DNA of 64,000 nt from Rhizobium sp. SEMIA4064. GTDB taxonomy: Bacteria; Pseudomonadota; Alphaproteobacteria; Rhizobiales; Rhizobiaceae. The position numbers and the translations under genes were made by a program. Of the stretch, positions 17,113-26,152 are shown piece after piece (within the stretch, counting starts at the first letter, position 1; the number at the start of each line of letters is the position of its first letter). The DNA lies in NCBI RefSeq assembly GCF_003025035.1, contig NZ_PYJN01000006.1, positions 124,001-188,000 of the forward strand. Reading direction: 5' to 3'. Under the pieces are notes generated by a model. That model was not told where the DNA came from. It saw nothing but the letters and a program-made list of their open reading frames with translations, and made no database searches.

Positions 17113-17922
17113 GTGAATTCGAGGCAGGGCGACGACATGAAGGAAATCCGTCGCGGCCGGGAGACCGGCACGCTCGGCAAGCTCATGGCGCTCGTCGATC
17201 TCGTTGCGCTGGCCGATCGTCCAATGCGTTTTACCGACATCCTGTCCCTCTCTGACCAGCCGCGTGGCACGCTGCATAGGCAATTGTCTCACCTCGTCGA
17301 AGAAGGGCTGCTGGAGACCGATCGCGACGGATGTTATCTGCCCGGCATCAGGCTCTTGAGCCTTGCCTCCCGCAGTTGGGCGCGCAACGAGTTTCGCACC
17401 GTCGCCGAGCCGCATCTGCGTCTGCTGCAGGCGCAGACCGGCGAAACCGTGCATCTCGGCGTCCTGCGCGGCACCGAGGTCATCTATCTCGACAAGGTCG
17501 AGGGTCGGCAGTCCGTGCGGATGTATTCGCAGATCGGCAATGCCTCGCCGGCCTATTGTACCGGCGTCGGCAAGGCCGCTTTGTCCGCGCTCGACGATAT
17601 CAGTTTCGAGGCGCGTGTCGCCGGGCTCGAGTTTCACGCTTACACCGAACATACCCATCGCAGCGTGGCAGGTCTCCGGGCCGACATCGAGGACATCAGG
17701 AGGCGCGGCTGCGCCTTTGACCGTGAAGAGCATGAGAGCGGCATATGCTGCGTCGCCGCGCCGATCCACTCGGACGACAACGAAATGCTGGCCGGCGTCT
17801 CCGTAACCGGCCCCGCATACCGCGTTACGTCGGAAAAATTGCAGGAATGGGCGCCTTTGGTGAGAGCAGCGGCGGCCGCGATCATGCAGGATATGCAAAG
17901 TCGGCTCGGTCCCCGGCGCTAA
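17113..17922 (+). CDS. IclR-family transcriptional regulator of the galactose operon
   Basis: 269 residues from a GTG at 17113, chosen because GGAGG lies 5 bases upstream; ATGs at 17080 and 17137 are also in frame. The N-terminal winged helix-turn-helix (LMALVDLVALADRPMRFTDI, then LSDQPRGTLHRQLSHLVEEG, about residues 20-75) is followed by the IclR effector domain with TGETVHLGVLRGTEVIYLDKV, AYCTGVGKAALS and GICCVAAPI. Divergent orientation from the SDR-dgoK-dgoA-lactonase operon and the shared palindrome make it the likely local repressor or activator; the effector is probably a pathway intermediate. Confidence 0.88.
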   Translation: MNSRQGDDMKEIRRGRETGTLGKLMALVDLVALADRPMRFTDILSLSDQPRGTLHRQLSHLVEEGLLETDRDGCYLPGIRLLSLASRSWARNEFRTVAEPHLRLLQAQTGETVHLGVLRGTEVIYLDKVEGRQSVRMYSQIGNASPAYCTGVGKAALSALDDISFEARVAGLEFHAYTEHTHRSVAGLRADIEDIRRRGCAFDREEHESGICCVAAPIHSDDNEMLAGVSVTGPAYRVTSEKLQEWAPLVRAAAAAIMQDMQSRLGPRR

Positions 17923-18247
17923 ATGCGCCCGCTTTTCTCGACTGTCATGTGAAATTCACCAATTTGGCCTTTCGTACGCTGGACCTTGGCCAACTTGCAC
18001 GCTTATTCTGATTTGCTTGTGAGAATCGCGGATAAACTGCCGTTCTCCTTAGTACCTGCTGTTACATCCGGAGGAGGTTGGCGACCCGGTTACCCCGGCG
18101 CCGCAGTAAACAGTGTCGCAGCAGGCGAAATTTTTAAAAATTTATAATTGATCAAACGCCCGCTTGTCGGCGTTCATGTAATGACCCGGAGGCTTGGAGG
18201 CGGCGGTTTCGCGTTTGTGCCCCTCCCTTAATATACAAAGAAGACTA
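17923..18247. other. Intergenic region upstream of the LuxR gene
   Basis: 325 bases with no credible gene. The notable element is a perfect 16-bp A/T palindrome at 18128-18143 (listed). An AGGAGG-like sequence near 18069 has no ORF behind it. Confidence 0.55.
18128..18143. promoter_or_regulatory. AT-only palindrome upstream of the LuxR gene
   Basis: AAATTTTT-AAAAATTT is a perfect palindrome in otherwise GC-rich DNA, 105 bp before the LuxR start. It does not resemble a lux box. It could be a site for an AT-preferring regulator such as MucR/Ros or a nucleoid protein. Confidence 0.35.
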
Positions 18248-18988
18248 ATGATGGCAGCATTGGTGCAGGCGGGAAAGCCCCCTCGGGGCGAAGATTACAT
18301 TGATGAAATTACCGGTCTGAAAACACAGTTCGATGTTTTTCGTTTCATGAAGCGGCTGACCGAAGCCTATCGCTGCCGGGCTTTCATGGTCCTGAATCTG
18401 CCGCCGGTGACATCCTTCGAACTGCAGAGCAATTCAGTCATCAACAACTGGCCCGCCGAACTCCTGGCGACGTACGACCAGGAAGGGCTGATGACGAGCA
18501 GCCCCGTGCTGCGGCGGCTGCGCGGTTCCACACTGCCTTTCGTCCATGAGACAACGGCGAACACCAATCGCGACGATGCCAGGGCTCAACTCATCGCTGC
18601 CCTGTTCGAACGCTTCCGCATGACGAGGTGCCTCTATCTGCCGACCCACGACGCGTCCGGTCTTCGCGGCGCGATATCGCTTGCCGGCGATCGCGAACTC
18701 TTCACCGCAGAAGAGATCAAGGACCTCTGCTATGTCGCAATCTATGTTTTCGACCGGCTCGCCGAAATCCGTAATATGGACATCCGCGTCACCGACGCGC
18801 TGACGGACCGGGAGATCGATTGCCTGAACTGGACGGCCGCCGGCAAGACCAGCGCGGAAATCGCCGAAATCCTGACCCTCTCCGAACATACGGTCAATCA
18901 CTACCTGAACAGGGCCACCAAGAAGCTGGACACCGTCAACCGCACCCAGGCAGTCGCCAAGGCGCTGCGCGTCGGATTGATAAAGTAG
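18248..18988 (+). CDS. LuxR-family solo regulator with altered signal pocket
   Basis: 246 residues from the first of two adjacent ATGs (18248, 18251) after AAAGAAG. The N-terminal region (about 20-165) aligns by eye with the acyl-homoserine-lactone-binding domain, and the C-terminal LuxR HTH (LTDREIDCLNWTAAGKTSAE onward, about 183-240) is intact. In the binding domain Tyr76 and Pro86 match conserved positions, but the usual Trp is Leu72, the usual Asp is Ser85 and the second Trp is His100, so AHL binding is unlikely. No synthase gene lies near. It may respond to another ligand or act ligand-free, as VisN/VisR type regulators do. Confidence 0.85.
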   Translation: MMAALVQAGKPPRGEDYIDEITGLKTQFDVFRFMKRLTEAYRCRAFMVLNLPPVTSFELQSNSVINNWPAELLATYDQEGLMTSSPVLRRLRGSTLPFVHETTANTNRDDARAQLIAALFERFRMTRCLYLPTHDASGLRGAISLAGDRELFTAEEIKDLCYVAIYVFDRLAEIRNMDIRVTDALTDREIDCLNWTAAGKTSAEIAEILTLSEHTVNHYLNRATKKLDTVNRTQAVAKALRVGLIK

Positions 18989-19158
18989 GGCATCCTCCGC
19001 AGAGACGGATAGAGCGAGCGAAATCCCGGCAATTTTCTGCGTGAATTTTGTGCGCTGCCCATAAAATTTGCTGACTTCTTTTGCGCCGATTTGCGGGCGT
19101 AACGGGCGATGGCCTGCTAATCAATTGAAAAAAAGGGCCTTTTTTGATTTCGGGGAAC

Positions 19159-19174
19159 TGGCACGCTTTCTGCA
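19159..19174 (+). promoter_or_regulatory. Putative sigma-54 promoter
   Basis: TGGCAC-GCTTT-CTGCA matches the -24/-12 consensus TGGCAC-N5-TTGCA with one change, and GG and GC are exactly 10 bases apart. Initiation would be near 19185, about 20 bases before a ribosome-binding sequence and ATG at 19207. An almost perfect AAAAAAGG/CCTTTTTT palindrome lies just upstream (about 19130-19146). Confidence 0.5.
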
Positions 19175-19206
19175 TTTCAATAGTCAGAGGTCCAGAGGGG
19201 ACTTTG

Positions 19207-19398
19207 ATGACAGCGCCGACAAACGTGCGCGGATCCGGCCGTCGCTGCCGATATTATAGCCGTTGCTTTTCCCAGCGGCAGGTATCGGCAGCGGCTGTTG
19301 CTTATTTGGCACGTCCTCAAAATCAACAGGGTCCAAGGCGCGATTTTTCGCATCCTCGCCCTACTTCTTTCAAAGCATTGCTTTATGTCCGCCGCTGA
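19207..19398 (+). CDS. Possible small Arg-rich protein behind a sigma-54 promoter
   Basis: 63 residues starting MTAPTNVRGSGRRCRYYSRC. The composition is basic (many Arg, few acidic residues) and there is no signal peptide or membrane helix. I do not recognise it. The support is the position: AGAGGGG ends 6 bases before the ATG, and a good sigma-54 promoter lies at the right distance upstream. It could equally be a non-coding transcript. mrp begins about 210 bp downstream on the same strand. Confidence 0.35.
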   Translation: MTAPTNVRGSGRRCRYYSRCFSQRQVSAAAVAYLARPQNQQGPRRDFSHPRPTSFKALLYVRR

Positions 19399-19610
19399 CA
19401 TTTCAGTCTCCAAGGGAGCGTTGCGGCTGGTAGGGCTATAAGCCCGGCGGACCTGCCGGCCGCAACGGACTGAGTTCTGTGTCGATATTCCCTTAATTTC
19501 GTTTGGCGAAGTTCCCTCACTCCACTATCTAAGCCTGAGAGATTTGGCGCGTTTGCTGCGTGGGCGTCCATGCGCGGCGATCCGAATGGAAATGGTGCAG
19601 TGAGGATGGA

Positions 19611-20765
19611 ATGACGGACATCACCAAGGAACAGGTTCTGGAAACGCTGAGGACCGTTCGTGGCCCGGACCTGGAGCACAACATCATTGAGCTCGGCATG
19701 GTCTCGGATGTCTTCATTTCCGATGCCAAGGTCTATTTCTCGATCACGGTTCCGGCAGAGCGCGCCAAGGAACTGGAACCGCTGCGACTTGCTGCCGAAC
19801 GTGTGGTCAAGGAATTACCTGGCGTCAAAGGTGCCTTGGTCACATTGACCGCGGATAAGAAGGCCAACGCTGCTGGCACGCCTGCTCCGCGTCCGGCTGC
19901 TCAGCCGCATGCCCATAACCATCCCCATACCCATGCGCCGCAACAGCCGCCACGCGCTGGCAAGATCGGTGTACCCGGCATTGGCGCCATCATCGCGGTT
20001 GCCTCCGGCAAGGGCGGCGTCGGCAAGTCGACCACGGCCGTCAACCTCGCGCTCGGCCTGCTCGCCAACGGCCTGCGCGTCGGCATTCTGGATGCCGATA
20101 TCTATGGGCCTTCCATGCCGCGCCTGCTGAAGATTTCCGGCCGTCCGACGCAGATCGACGGCCGCATCATCAACCCGATGCAGAATTACGGCCTCAAGGT
20201 TATGTCCATGGGTTTCCTCGTCGAAGAGGAGACGGCGATGATCTGGCGTGGGCCGATGGTGCAGTCGGCACTCCTGCAGATGCTGCGGGAAGTCGCCTGG
20301 GGTGAGCTCGATGTGCTCGTCGTCGATATGCCGCCAGGCACTGGCGATGCCCAGCTTACCATGGCGCAGCAAGTGCCGCTCGCCGGCGCCGTCATCGTTT
20401 CGACGCCGCAGGATCTGGCGCTGATCGACGCCCGCAAGGGCCTCAACATGTTCCGGAAGGTGGAAGTGCCCGTTCTCGGCATTGTCGAGAACATGAGCTA
20501 TTTCATCGCTCCGGACACGGGCGCCCGTTACGACATCTTCGGTCACGGCGGGGCGCGGAAGGAGGCCGAGCGCATCGGCATACCCTTCCTCGGCGAAGTG
20601 CCGCTGACCATGGGCATCCGCGAGACTTCCGATGCCGGAACGCCGCTGGTCGCTTCTGACCCCAATGGCACTGTCGCCGGCATCTATCGCGATATCGCGA
20701 CCAAAGTCTGGGCACAGGTCAGCAACACGCCTCAGCGCGCCGCACCCTCCATCGTCTTCGAATAA
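19611..20765 (+). CDS. mrp: Mrp/ApbC-family Fe-S cluster carrier ATPase
   Basis: 384 residues from the ATG at 19611 (GAGGATGGA directly upstream). An N-terminal MIP18/DUF59 domain (about 1-80) is joined by a His/Pro-rich linker (HAHNHPHTH near residue 105) to a P-loop ATPase with the deviant Walker A SGKGGVGKST at residues 132-141 and VDMPPGTGDAQLT. The family (Mrp/NBP35) carries Fe-S clusters to apo-proteins. The CxxC pair of E. coli ApbC is absent: the matching stretch reads NMSYFIAPDTGARYDIFGHGG without Cys. Cytosolic. Confidence 0.93.
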   Translation: MTDITKEQVLETLRTVRGPDLEHNIIELGMVSDVFISDAKVYFSITVPAERAKELEPLRLAAERVVKELPGVKGALVTLTADKKANAAGTPAPRPAAQPHAHNHPHTHAPQQPPRAGKIGVPGIGAIIAVASGKGGVGKSTTAVNLALGLLANGLRVGILDADIYGPSMPRLLKISGRPTQIDGRIINPMQNYGLKVMSMGFLVEEETAMIWRGPMVQSALLQMLREVAWGELDVLVVDMPPGTGDAQLTMAQQVPLAGAVIVSTPQDLALIDARKGLNMFRKVEVPVLGIVENMSYFIAPDTGARYDIFGHGGARKEAERIGIPFLGEVPLTMGIRETSDAGTPLVASDPNGTVAGIYRDIATKVWAQVSNTPQRAAPSIVFE

Positions 20766-21167
20766 TTCACAAGGGCGTGTGCTGCGCAGCGATTGCCTTG
20801 CCCGCGCCGTGTGCTATGACTTCGCACGATTTGAATCTGCGGTGAAAGCGCGCATCGAAGGGGTTGTGACTTGATTCTTTGCGAGCTTTGCTGCATATGC
20901 GCCGCCGGCGTGAATTTGGTCGGCCATATCCGATGACGGCCATCCGCCAAATGGTGACTTCGTCTCGCCTGAGCAATCGGCTTTGTCATGACGGACGAAG
21001 GATTGGTACAGCAGCGCAATGGAGCATGGACACGGATTCCCTGCCAAACCGGCGGGATACGGCCGGAGTTTTATGAATTTTTTTCATTGGCCATTGGTAG
21101 GATCTCGGCGGGAGCGCACAAAGCGCCGCAGTCATAGCTTTGCCTTCGCTGCATCGAGGACGATCCG
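20766..21167. other. Intergenic region mrp / corA
   Basis: 402 bases. No reading frame has family-like content or a good ribosome-binding sequence on either strand, and I find no strong hairpin or promoter pair. It includes a short T-rich stretch at about 21070-21085. Confidence 0.5.
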
Positions 21168-22145
21168 TTGATCACGGCCTATTGCTCCGATTGCAAGCCG
21201 CTCGAATTGGCAGATCTGTCGACCATTGCCCAATTGCCGGACAATGCCATCTGGATCGACATGGTCGAGCCATCGCGTGAAGAAGAGACGACTATCGAGC
21301 GCCTGCTCGGGCTCGAGGTGCCGACGCGCGAGGATATGAAGGACATCGAGCCTTCAAGCCGGCTCTATGTCGAAGACGGCGCGGTTTTCCTGACGGCTTC
21401 GCTGCTGTGGAAGGCCGATACCAACCTGCCGACGCTGACCGACGTTGCCTTCATCCTGACGGGTCACCGCCTGATCACCATCCGCTATGCGCGGCCGAAA
21501 TCCTTTGCGCTGTTCATTGCGGCGCTGCAGCGCATTCCGCAGGAGCGGCGCACGGGCGTTGCGCTTCTGGCGAAACTTCTCGAAACAATAGTCGACCGCA
21601 CGGCCGAGATCCTTGAACAGACGGTCTCCAGCATCGATATATTGTCGGTGCATGTGTTCGGCGATCGCGTGAAGAAAATCCGCCGTCCGTCGAACTATTT
21701 GGAAGAAAAGCTGAAGGACGTTGCAGGCTATCATCGCACGGTCAGCAAGGTGCGCGACAGCCTGAGTTCATTGTCGCGGGTTTTGACCTTCCTCCAAACC
21801 ATCCCCGCCATGCAGCAGGACCGTGAGGCCAAGGAATTGTGCCGCAATGTCTCGCGGGATGTGCAGTCTTTATCCGAACATGCATCCTTCGTCGCCGGTA
21901 ACATTACCTTCCTGCTGGATGCATCGCTCGGCCTGATCAATATCGAGCAGAATGCCATCATCAAGATTTTCTCGATCGCCTCCGTAGTCTTCTTGCCGCC
22001 GACGCTTGTCGCCTCGGTCTACGGTATGAACTTCGAGTTCATACCCGAGCTGCATTTCGCCTATGGGTACCCGGCCTCGTTGCTATTGATGGTGGTGTCT
22101 GCGGTCGTTCCGTTTCTCTTTTTTCGCTGGAAAGGCTGGCTCTGA
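21168..22145 (+). CDS. corA: CorA-family magnesium transporter
   Basis: 325 residues from a TTG start at 21168 with GAGGA 7 bases upstream; the protein would begin MITAYCSDCKPLELADL, which is the usual rhizobial CorA start as I recall it. A large cytoplasmic alpha/beta funnel domain is followed by two C-terminal membrane helices (about 265-285 and 300-320) with the selectivity motif YGMNFEF between them. It forms a pentameric channel for Mg2+ (also Co2+, Ni2+) in the inner membrane. kup starts 18 bp downstream. Confidence 0.93.
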   Translation: MITAYCSDCKPLELADLSTIAQLPDNAIWIDMVEPSREEETTIERLLGLEVPTREDMKDIEPSSRLYVEDGAVFLTASLLWKADTNLPTLTDVAFILTGHRLITIRYARPKSFALFIAALQRIPQERRTGVALLAKLLETIVDRTAEILEQTVSSIDILSVHVFGDRVKKIRRPSNYLEEKLKDVAGYHRTVSKVRDSLSSLSRVLTFLQTIPAMQQDREAKELCRNVSRDVQSLSEHASFVAGNITFLLDASLGLINIEQNAIIKIFSIASVVFLPPTLVASVYGMNFEFIPELHFAYGYPASLLLMVVSAVVPFLFFRWKGWL

Positions 22146-22162
22146 GAGTCTAGTGATCCTGA

Positions 22163-24064
22163 ATGTCTGACGAAACCCATCATTCTCCCGACGGGAAAAT
22201 GAATACACGCAAACTCTTCTACCTCGCTTTGGGGTCGATTGGCGTGGTCTACGGCGATATCGGTACGAGCCCGCTTTACGCCTTTCGCGAGGCGCTGAAG
22301 CCGGTGGCCGCCGACGGCCTGACGCGCGGCGAAGTCATCAGCCTCGTTTCGCTGATGTTTTGGGCGCTCACCATCATCGTCACCATCAAATATGTCCTTT
22401 TTCTGCTGCGGGCGGACAACGATGGCGAAGGCGGTACGCTGTCGCTTTTGGCGCTGTTGATGAAGACGGCGAACGGCCATACCGCCGTTCTGATGCTGTT
22501 GGGCCTGATGGGCGCCGCGCTCTTCCTTGGCGATGCGATGATCACCCCGGCGCTGTCGGTTCTTTCGGCCGTCGAAGGCCTGAAATTGGTGACACCGACG
22601 CTCTCGGATTATATCGTGCCGATCTCGGTCGCGATCCTGGCGCTGCTCTTTGCCATCCAGTCGCACGGCACCGGTGCGGTCGCGCGGTTCTTTGGCCCGA
22701 TCACGGCGATCTGGTTCATCGTCATGGGCGTGGCCGGCATCATGCATATCTCGGACGATTTCGGCATCCTGGCCGCCTTGAACCCCTGGTATGCAGTCAC
22801 CTTCCTGATGAACGAGGGTTTCCTCGGTGTCGTCGTGCTTGGCGCGGTCTTCCTGACCGTCACCGGTGCCGAAGCACTCTACGCCGACCTGGGTCATTTC
22901 GGCCGTCGGCCGATTCAATGGGCCTGGTTCGCCCTGGTGTTTCCGTCGCTGACGCTGAATTATCTGGGCCAGGGGGCTCTCGTCCTGCGCCAGCCGCTCG
23001 CGATGTCCGACCCGTTCTTCCTGATGTATCCGCATTGGGCGATCCTGCCGGTGGTCATTCTTGCCACGCTCGCGACGATCATCGCCAGTCAGGCGGTTAT
23101 CACCGGCGCCTTCTCGCTCACGCGCCAGGCCATTCACCTCGGCTTCCTGCCGCGCATGGAAATCCTCTTCACCTCCGAGACCAATACCGGCCAGATTTTC
23201 CTGCCGTCGGTTAACACGGTGCTGTTCTTCGGCGTCATCTTCCTCGTCTTGAGCTTCAAGACCTCGGATGCGCTGGCAACGGCCTACGGCATCTCGGTGA
23301 CCGGCGCGATGGTCGTCACCTCGATCATGGCTTTCGAGTTCGTGCGTGTGCGCTGGAACTGGACGCTGCCCATGGCAATTGCCGTGCTCACGCCGCTGCT
23401 GTTGCTGGAATTCGTCTTCCTGGGCGCCAACCTGCTGAAGATCCACGACGGCGGCTACGTTCCGGTGCTGATCGCGACTGCCTTCACGGTGATCATGTGG
23501 ACCTGGCGCCGCGGTACGGCGATCCTGATGGAGAAGACGCGCCATACGGATATTCCGTTGTCGTCCTTCGTCAGCTCCATCGAGCGCAAGAGCGACCATT
23601 CGCCGGCGCATGTGCCCGGTACGGCGATCTTCCTCACCAGCGATCCGGAATCGGCACCCGCGGCGCTGTTGCACAATCTGAAGCACAATCACGTCCTGCA
23701 CGACAAAAACGTCATCCTGACGATCCGCACCATCAATAAGCCGCGCGTTGTGCAGGAGGACCGCTACTCGGTCGAGAAGGTCTCCGACCGCTTCTCGCGC
23801 GTCGAGCTGCGCTTCGGCTTCATGGAATCGCAGAACGTCTCGCAGGCACTGGCGACCTTGCGCAAGACCGGCCTGAAGTTCGACATCATGTCGACTTCCT
23901 TCTATCTCGGCCGCCGTAAGCTGGTTCCGGACGCGAAATCCGGCATGCCGCACTGGCAGGACCGGCTCTACATCGCGCTCGCCAACGCCGCGACCGATCC
24001 TTCAGACTACTTCCGCCTGCCGGCCAACCGCGTCGTCGAACTGGGATCGCACGTCATCATCTGA
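22163..24064 (+). CDS. kup: Low-affinity potassium transporter Kup
   Basis: 633 residues of the KUP/HAK/KT family. The N-terminus [20 protein letters not shown] (residues about 19-38) is diagnostic. About 12 membrane helices follow up to residue 455, including [17 protein letters not shown] and [18 protein letters not shown], then a cytoplasmic C-terminal domain. It catalyses K+ uptake with proton symport. Rhizobia often carry several kup copies. The gene starts 18 bp after corA and ends at a strong terminator, so corA-kup is one transcription unit. Confidence 0.95.
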   Translation: MSDETHHSPDGKMNTRKLFYLALGSIGVVYGDIGTSPLYAFREALKPVAADGLTRGEVISLVSLMFWALTIIVTIKYVLFLLRADNDGEGGTLSLLALLMKTANGHTAVLMLLGLMGAALFLGDAMITPALSVLSAVEGLKLVTPTLSDYIVPISVAILALLFAIQSHGTGAVARFFGPITAIWFIVMGVAGIMHISDDFGILAALNPWYAVTFLMNEGFLGVVVLGAVFLTVTGAEALYADLGHFGRRPIQWAWFALVFPSLTLNYLGQGALVLRQPLAMSDPFFLMYPHWAILPVVILATLATIIASQAVITGAFSLTRQAIHLGFLPRMEILFTSETNTGQIFLPSVNTVLFFGVIFLVLSFKTSDALATAYGISVTGAMVVTSIMAFEFVRVRWNWTLPMAIAVLTPLLLLEFVFLGANLLKIHDGGYVPVLIATAFTVIMWTWRRGTAILMEKTRHTDIPLSSFVSSIERKSDHSPAHVPGTAIFLTSDPESAPAALLHNLKHNHVLHDKNVILTIRTINKPRVVQEDRYSVEKVSDRFSRVELRFGFMESQNVSQALATLRKTGLKFDIMSTSFYLGRRKLVPDAKSGMPHWQDRLYIALANAATDPSDYFRLPANRVVELGSHVII

Positions 24065-24091
24065 CGCAGCTCAGTTCAGCTTGTTTACATC

Positions 24092-24121
24092 AAAGGCCCG
24101 GTGAATATCCGCCGGGCCTTT
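24092..24121 (+). terminator. Terminator after kup
   Basis: AAAGGCCCGG-N10-CCGGGCCTTT, perfect 10-bp stem followed by TTTGC. Confidence 0.85.
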
Positions 24122-24216
24122 TGCTTGCGTCTTCGTGAATAGATGGTGATGGCACGGCCGCCAGAATTAACCATCCATCAAGGTTAATGCGAGATTATTT
24201 CGGCTCCTAACCCAGA

Positions 24217-25413
24217 GTGCCGTGGAGTCCGGTATTGTCTCGCCCGCGTCGTGTCCCTCGTAAATTTGGTCTTTTGCCGAAAAACTGGACTTCGCCAGCC
24301 GTCTTCGGGCTTTGCGCATGGCTGATCTTTCCTTCGGCGGTGGCCTATGCCGATCTTGCAGGTCTGCTTGCGGGTATCGACAGGGGTAGCAGCAACTGGC
24401 GCATGGTCATCACCAATTCGCCGGCAGGCTCGACGCATCAGGCCGAACTTGCCTTTGGCGACGCATCGACCGCTGCTGCCATTGGCGATGGCGGTCTCGT
24501 CCTGCCCGACGGCCGTCGCGTCGCTTTCCTGTCGCAGCAAAAGGGGAGCGATCCCAAGCCGGACGAAGATCGCATCAATCGCCAGGATAAGAAGAGCAGG
24601 GTGGTTGCGGTCGCGCCCATGCAGCCGCCCAAGGATTTTTCCGCTGGCTCTGTGCTGCAGCGCGAGAGCCTGTTGTTCCGTCCCGAACTGGATAACAAGG
24701 ACAAGACGGCATTCCTGAAGCCGAAGATCGGCGGCAAGGAAATTCAGATCGCTACGGCCTTCTATAAGAAAGAGCCACCGAAACCCGACAATAGCGTGCC
24801 GTCCTATCTTGCGAGCTTGGTAACAAGCCAGGATGCCGATGTCCTCGCTGCCGCCTACGCGTCGCCGCCGCCGGATTATGCCCGCGTTTCACCCTTCGAT
24901 TCGATTCTCGCCAAGGATCAGGACGGTGAGGGCCGTTTCGTGCCGCAGATCGGTCCACAGGATCACGCCTGGGCCGCCAATGTCCTGCCGCCCTCAGTCT
25001 TTTCCTCGGACGAGCAGCAATGCCTCGCCACCGGTATCTATTTTGAAGCGCGCGGGGAATCGGTAAAGGGACAGGCGGCCGTAGCCCAGGTCATCCTCAA
25101 TCGCGTCCGCAACCCGGCCTATCCGAAAACCATCTGCGGCGTCGTTTATCAGAACGACGATTGGCACAATGCATGCCAGTTTTCCTTTGCCTGCGACAAC
25201 GTCAAGGACCGGGTCAACTCACCCGAACATTGGAAGGTCGCCCGCCAGGTCGCCATGGCCGTGACCGCCGGCAGGATCTGGCTGCCGGAAGTCGGCTCCG
25301 CCACGCACTATCACGCCGTCTACGTCCGGCCGAAATGGGCGGCCGAAATGGTAAAGGTCGGCCGCATTGGCATGCACATCTTCTATCGCACCTATGGCGG
25401 CGGCTGGAGCTGA
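24217..25413 (+). CDS. Cell wall hydrolase, SleB/Hydrolase_2 family
   Basis: 398 residues from a GTG at 24217; later GTG/TTG starts are possible. One N-terminal hydrophobic segment (PAVFGLCAWLIFPSAVAYA, about residues 27-45) acts as signal or anchor. A low-complexity middle part precedes the C-terminal SleB-like domain (about 268-397): CLATGIYFEARGES with the catalytic-type Glu, VAQVILNRVRNPAYP, CQFSFACD, ATHYHAVYVRPKW. Such enzymes cleave peptidoglycan glycan strands; in non-sporeformers they act in wall remodelling. It stands alone between kup and the F0 operon. Confidence 0.88.
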   Translation: MPWSPVLSRPRRVPRKFGLLPKNWTSPAVFGLCAWLIFPSAVAYADLAGLLAGIDRGSSNWRMVITNSPAGSTHQAELAFGDASTAAAIGDGGLVLPDGRRVAFLSQQKGSDPKPDEDRINRQDKKSRVVAVAPMQPPKDFSAGSVLQRESLLFRPELDNKDKTAFLKPKIGGKEIQIATAFYKKEPPKPDNSVPSYLASLVTSQDADVLAAAYASPPPDYARVSPFDSILAKDQDGEGRFVPQIGPQDHAWAANVLPPSVFSSDEQQCLATGIYFEARGESVKGQAAVAQVILNRVRNPAYPKTICGVVYQNDDWHNACQFSFACDNVKDRVNSPEHWKVARQVAMAVTAGRIWLPEVGSATHYHAVYVRPKWAAEMVKVGRIGMHIFYRTYGGGWS

Positions 25414-25728
25414 CGGCCTGTTGCGCGGCGGGACTAATCCGATTTCGTAAGCGCGGGCTGCGCGACAAAAAGGCCACAGAAAAACCCGGCCTGAAGAGGA
25501 TTCTTCGGCCCAGTTTTCCGCCCGCATCGCATATTCAGCCTAAGATCATGATTTAATTCGGCTAATTTATGGCTGGACAGATGACGTCTACGCCTTGACT
25601 ATGCTTTTTCCTAAAACTATGTTGCGCGCGACTTCAAAACGGGCCGAAAAGGTGACGAAACCTGCTGTTCGTTTACGCGTTGACCGGGGTAATGGGGCTG
25701 CGCGCAGCGAAAATAGGAGGACGTCGCC
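25414..25728. other. Intergenic region upstream of the F0 operon
   Basis: 315 bases. The second half holds the probable atp promoter (25595-25623) and a leader of about 100 bases. No gene is seen. Confidence 0.6.
25595..25623 (+). promoter_or_regulatory. Sigma-70 type promoter of the F0 ATP synthase operon
   Basis: TTGACT (25595-25600), 17-base spacer, TATGTT (25618-25623). It is the best -35/-10 pair in the gap and lies about 105 bp before atpI. Confidence 0.55.
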
Positions 25729-26073
25729 ATGGTGGATGACCGCGACGAAGGTCTGGAAAAGCGACGGGAGCAACTGGGAGCCGAACTGGCAAACAAGCGC
25801 TCTGCGTTGGGAGAGGATGAACGAGGGGAGGTTCGCGCCGAGGAAAGCCGCAAAGGCTATGCTCAGGCGATGAAGCTTTCCAGTGAGTTCATTGCTGCCA
25901 TCATCGTCGGCGCTGTTCTGGGCTATCTGTTGGACCGTTTTGTCGGCACGGCGCCGTGGGGCATGATTGTTTTTCTGCTTCTCGGATTTTGTGCCGGCGT
26001 TCTGAATGTTCTGCGCTCTGCAGGCAAGGTGGCGACGCCGATGCTTGAAAAGCACGGGCTTGATAAGAAGTGA
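25729..26073 (+). CDS. atpI: ATP synthase assembly protein AtpI
   Basis: 114 residues. A charged N-terminal half is followed by two membrane helices ([19 protein letters not shown] at about 52-70 and [17 protein letters not shown] at about 79-95), the AtpI/AtpZ pattern. AtpI helps assemble the c-ring and is not a structural subunit. AGGAGG lies upstream of the ATG. It opens the F0 operon, with atpB starting about 80 bp after its stop. Confidence 0.9.
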   Translation: MVDDRDEGLEKRREQLGAELANKRSALGEDERGEVRAEESRKGYAQAMKLSSEFIAAIIVGAVLGYLLDRFVGTAPWGMIVFLLLGFCAGVLNVLRSAGKVATPMLEKHGLDKK

Positions 26074-26152
26074 GGCGGAAGCAGCGCTGCGGCGCGGTTT
26101 CCTGGTGAGAGGCATCCGCTTTGACGAGCGGGAAAATGAAAGAGAACAAGCG

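Noticed and set aside
20766..21167. Short ORFs between mrp and corA on both strands
   Set aside because: None has a ribosome-binding sequence, conserved-looking content or typical codon use.
22061..23953. 630-codon open frame antisense to kup
   Set aside because: Composition is extremely rich in Arg, His, Asp and Gln as expected for the complement of a high-GC membrane-protein gene; kup itself is unmistakable.
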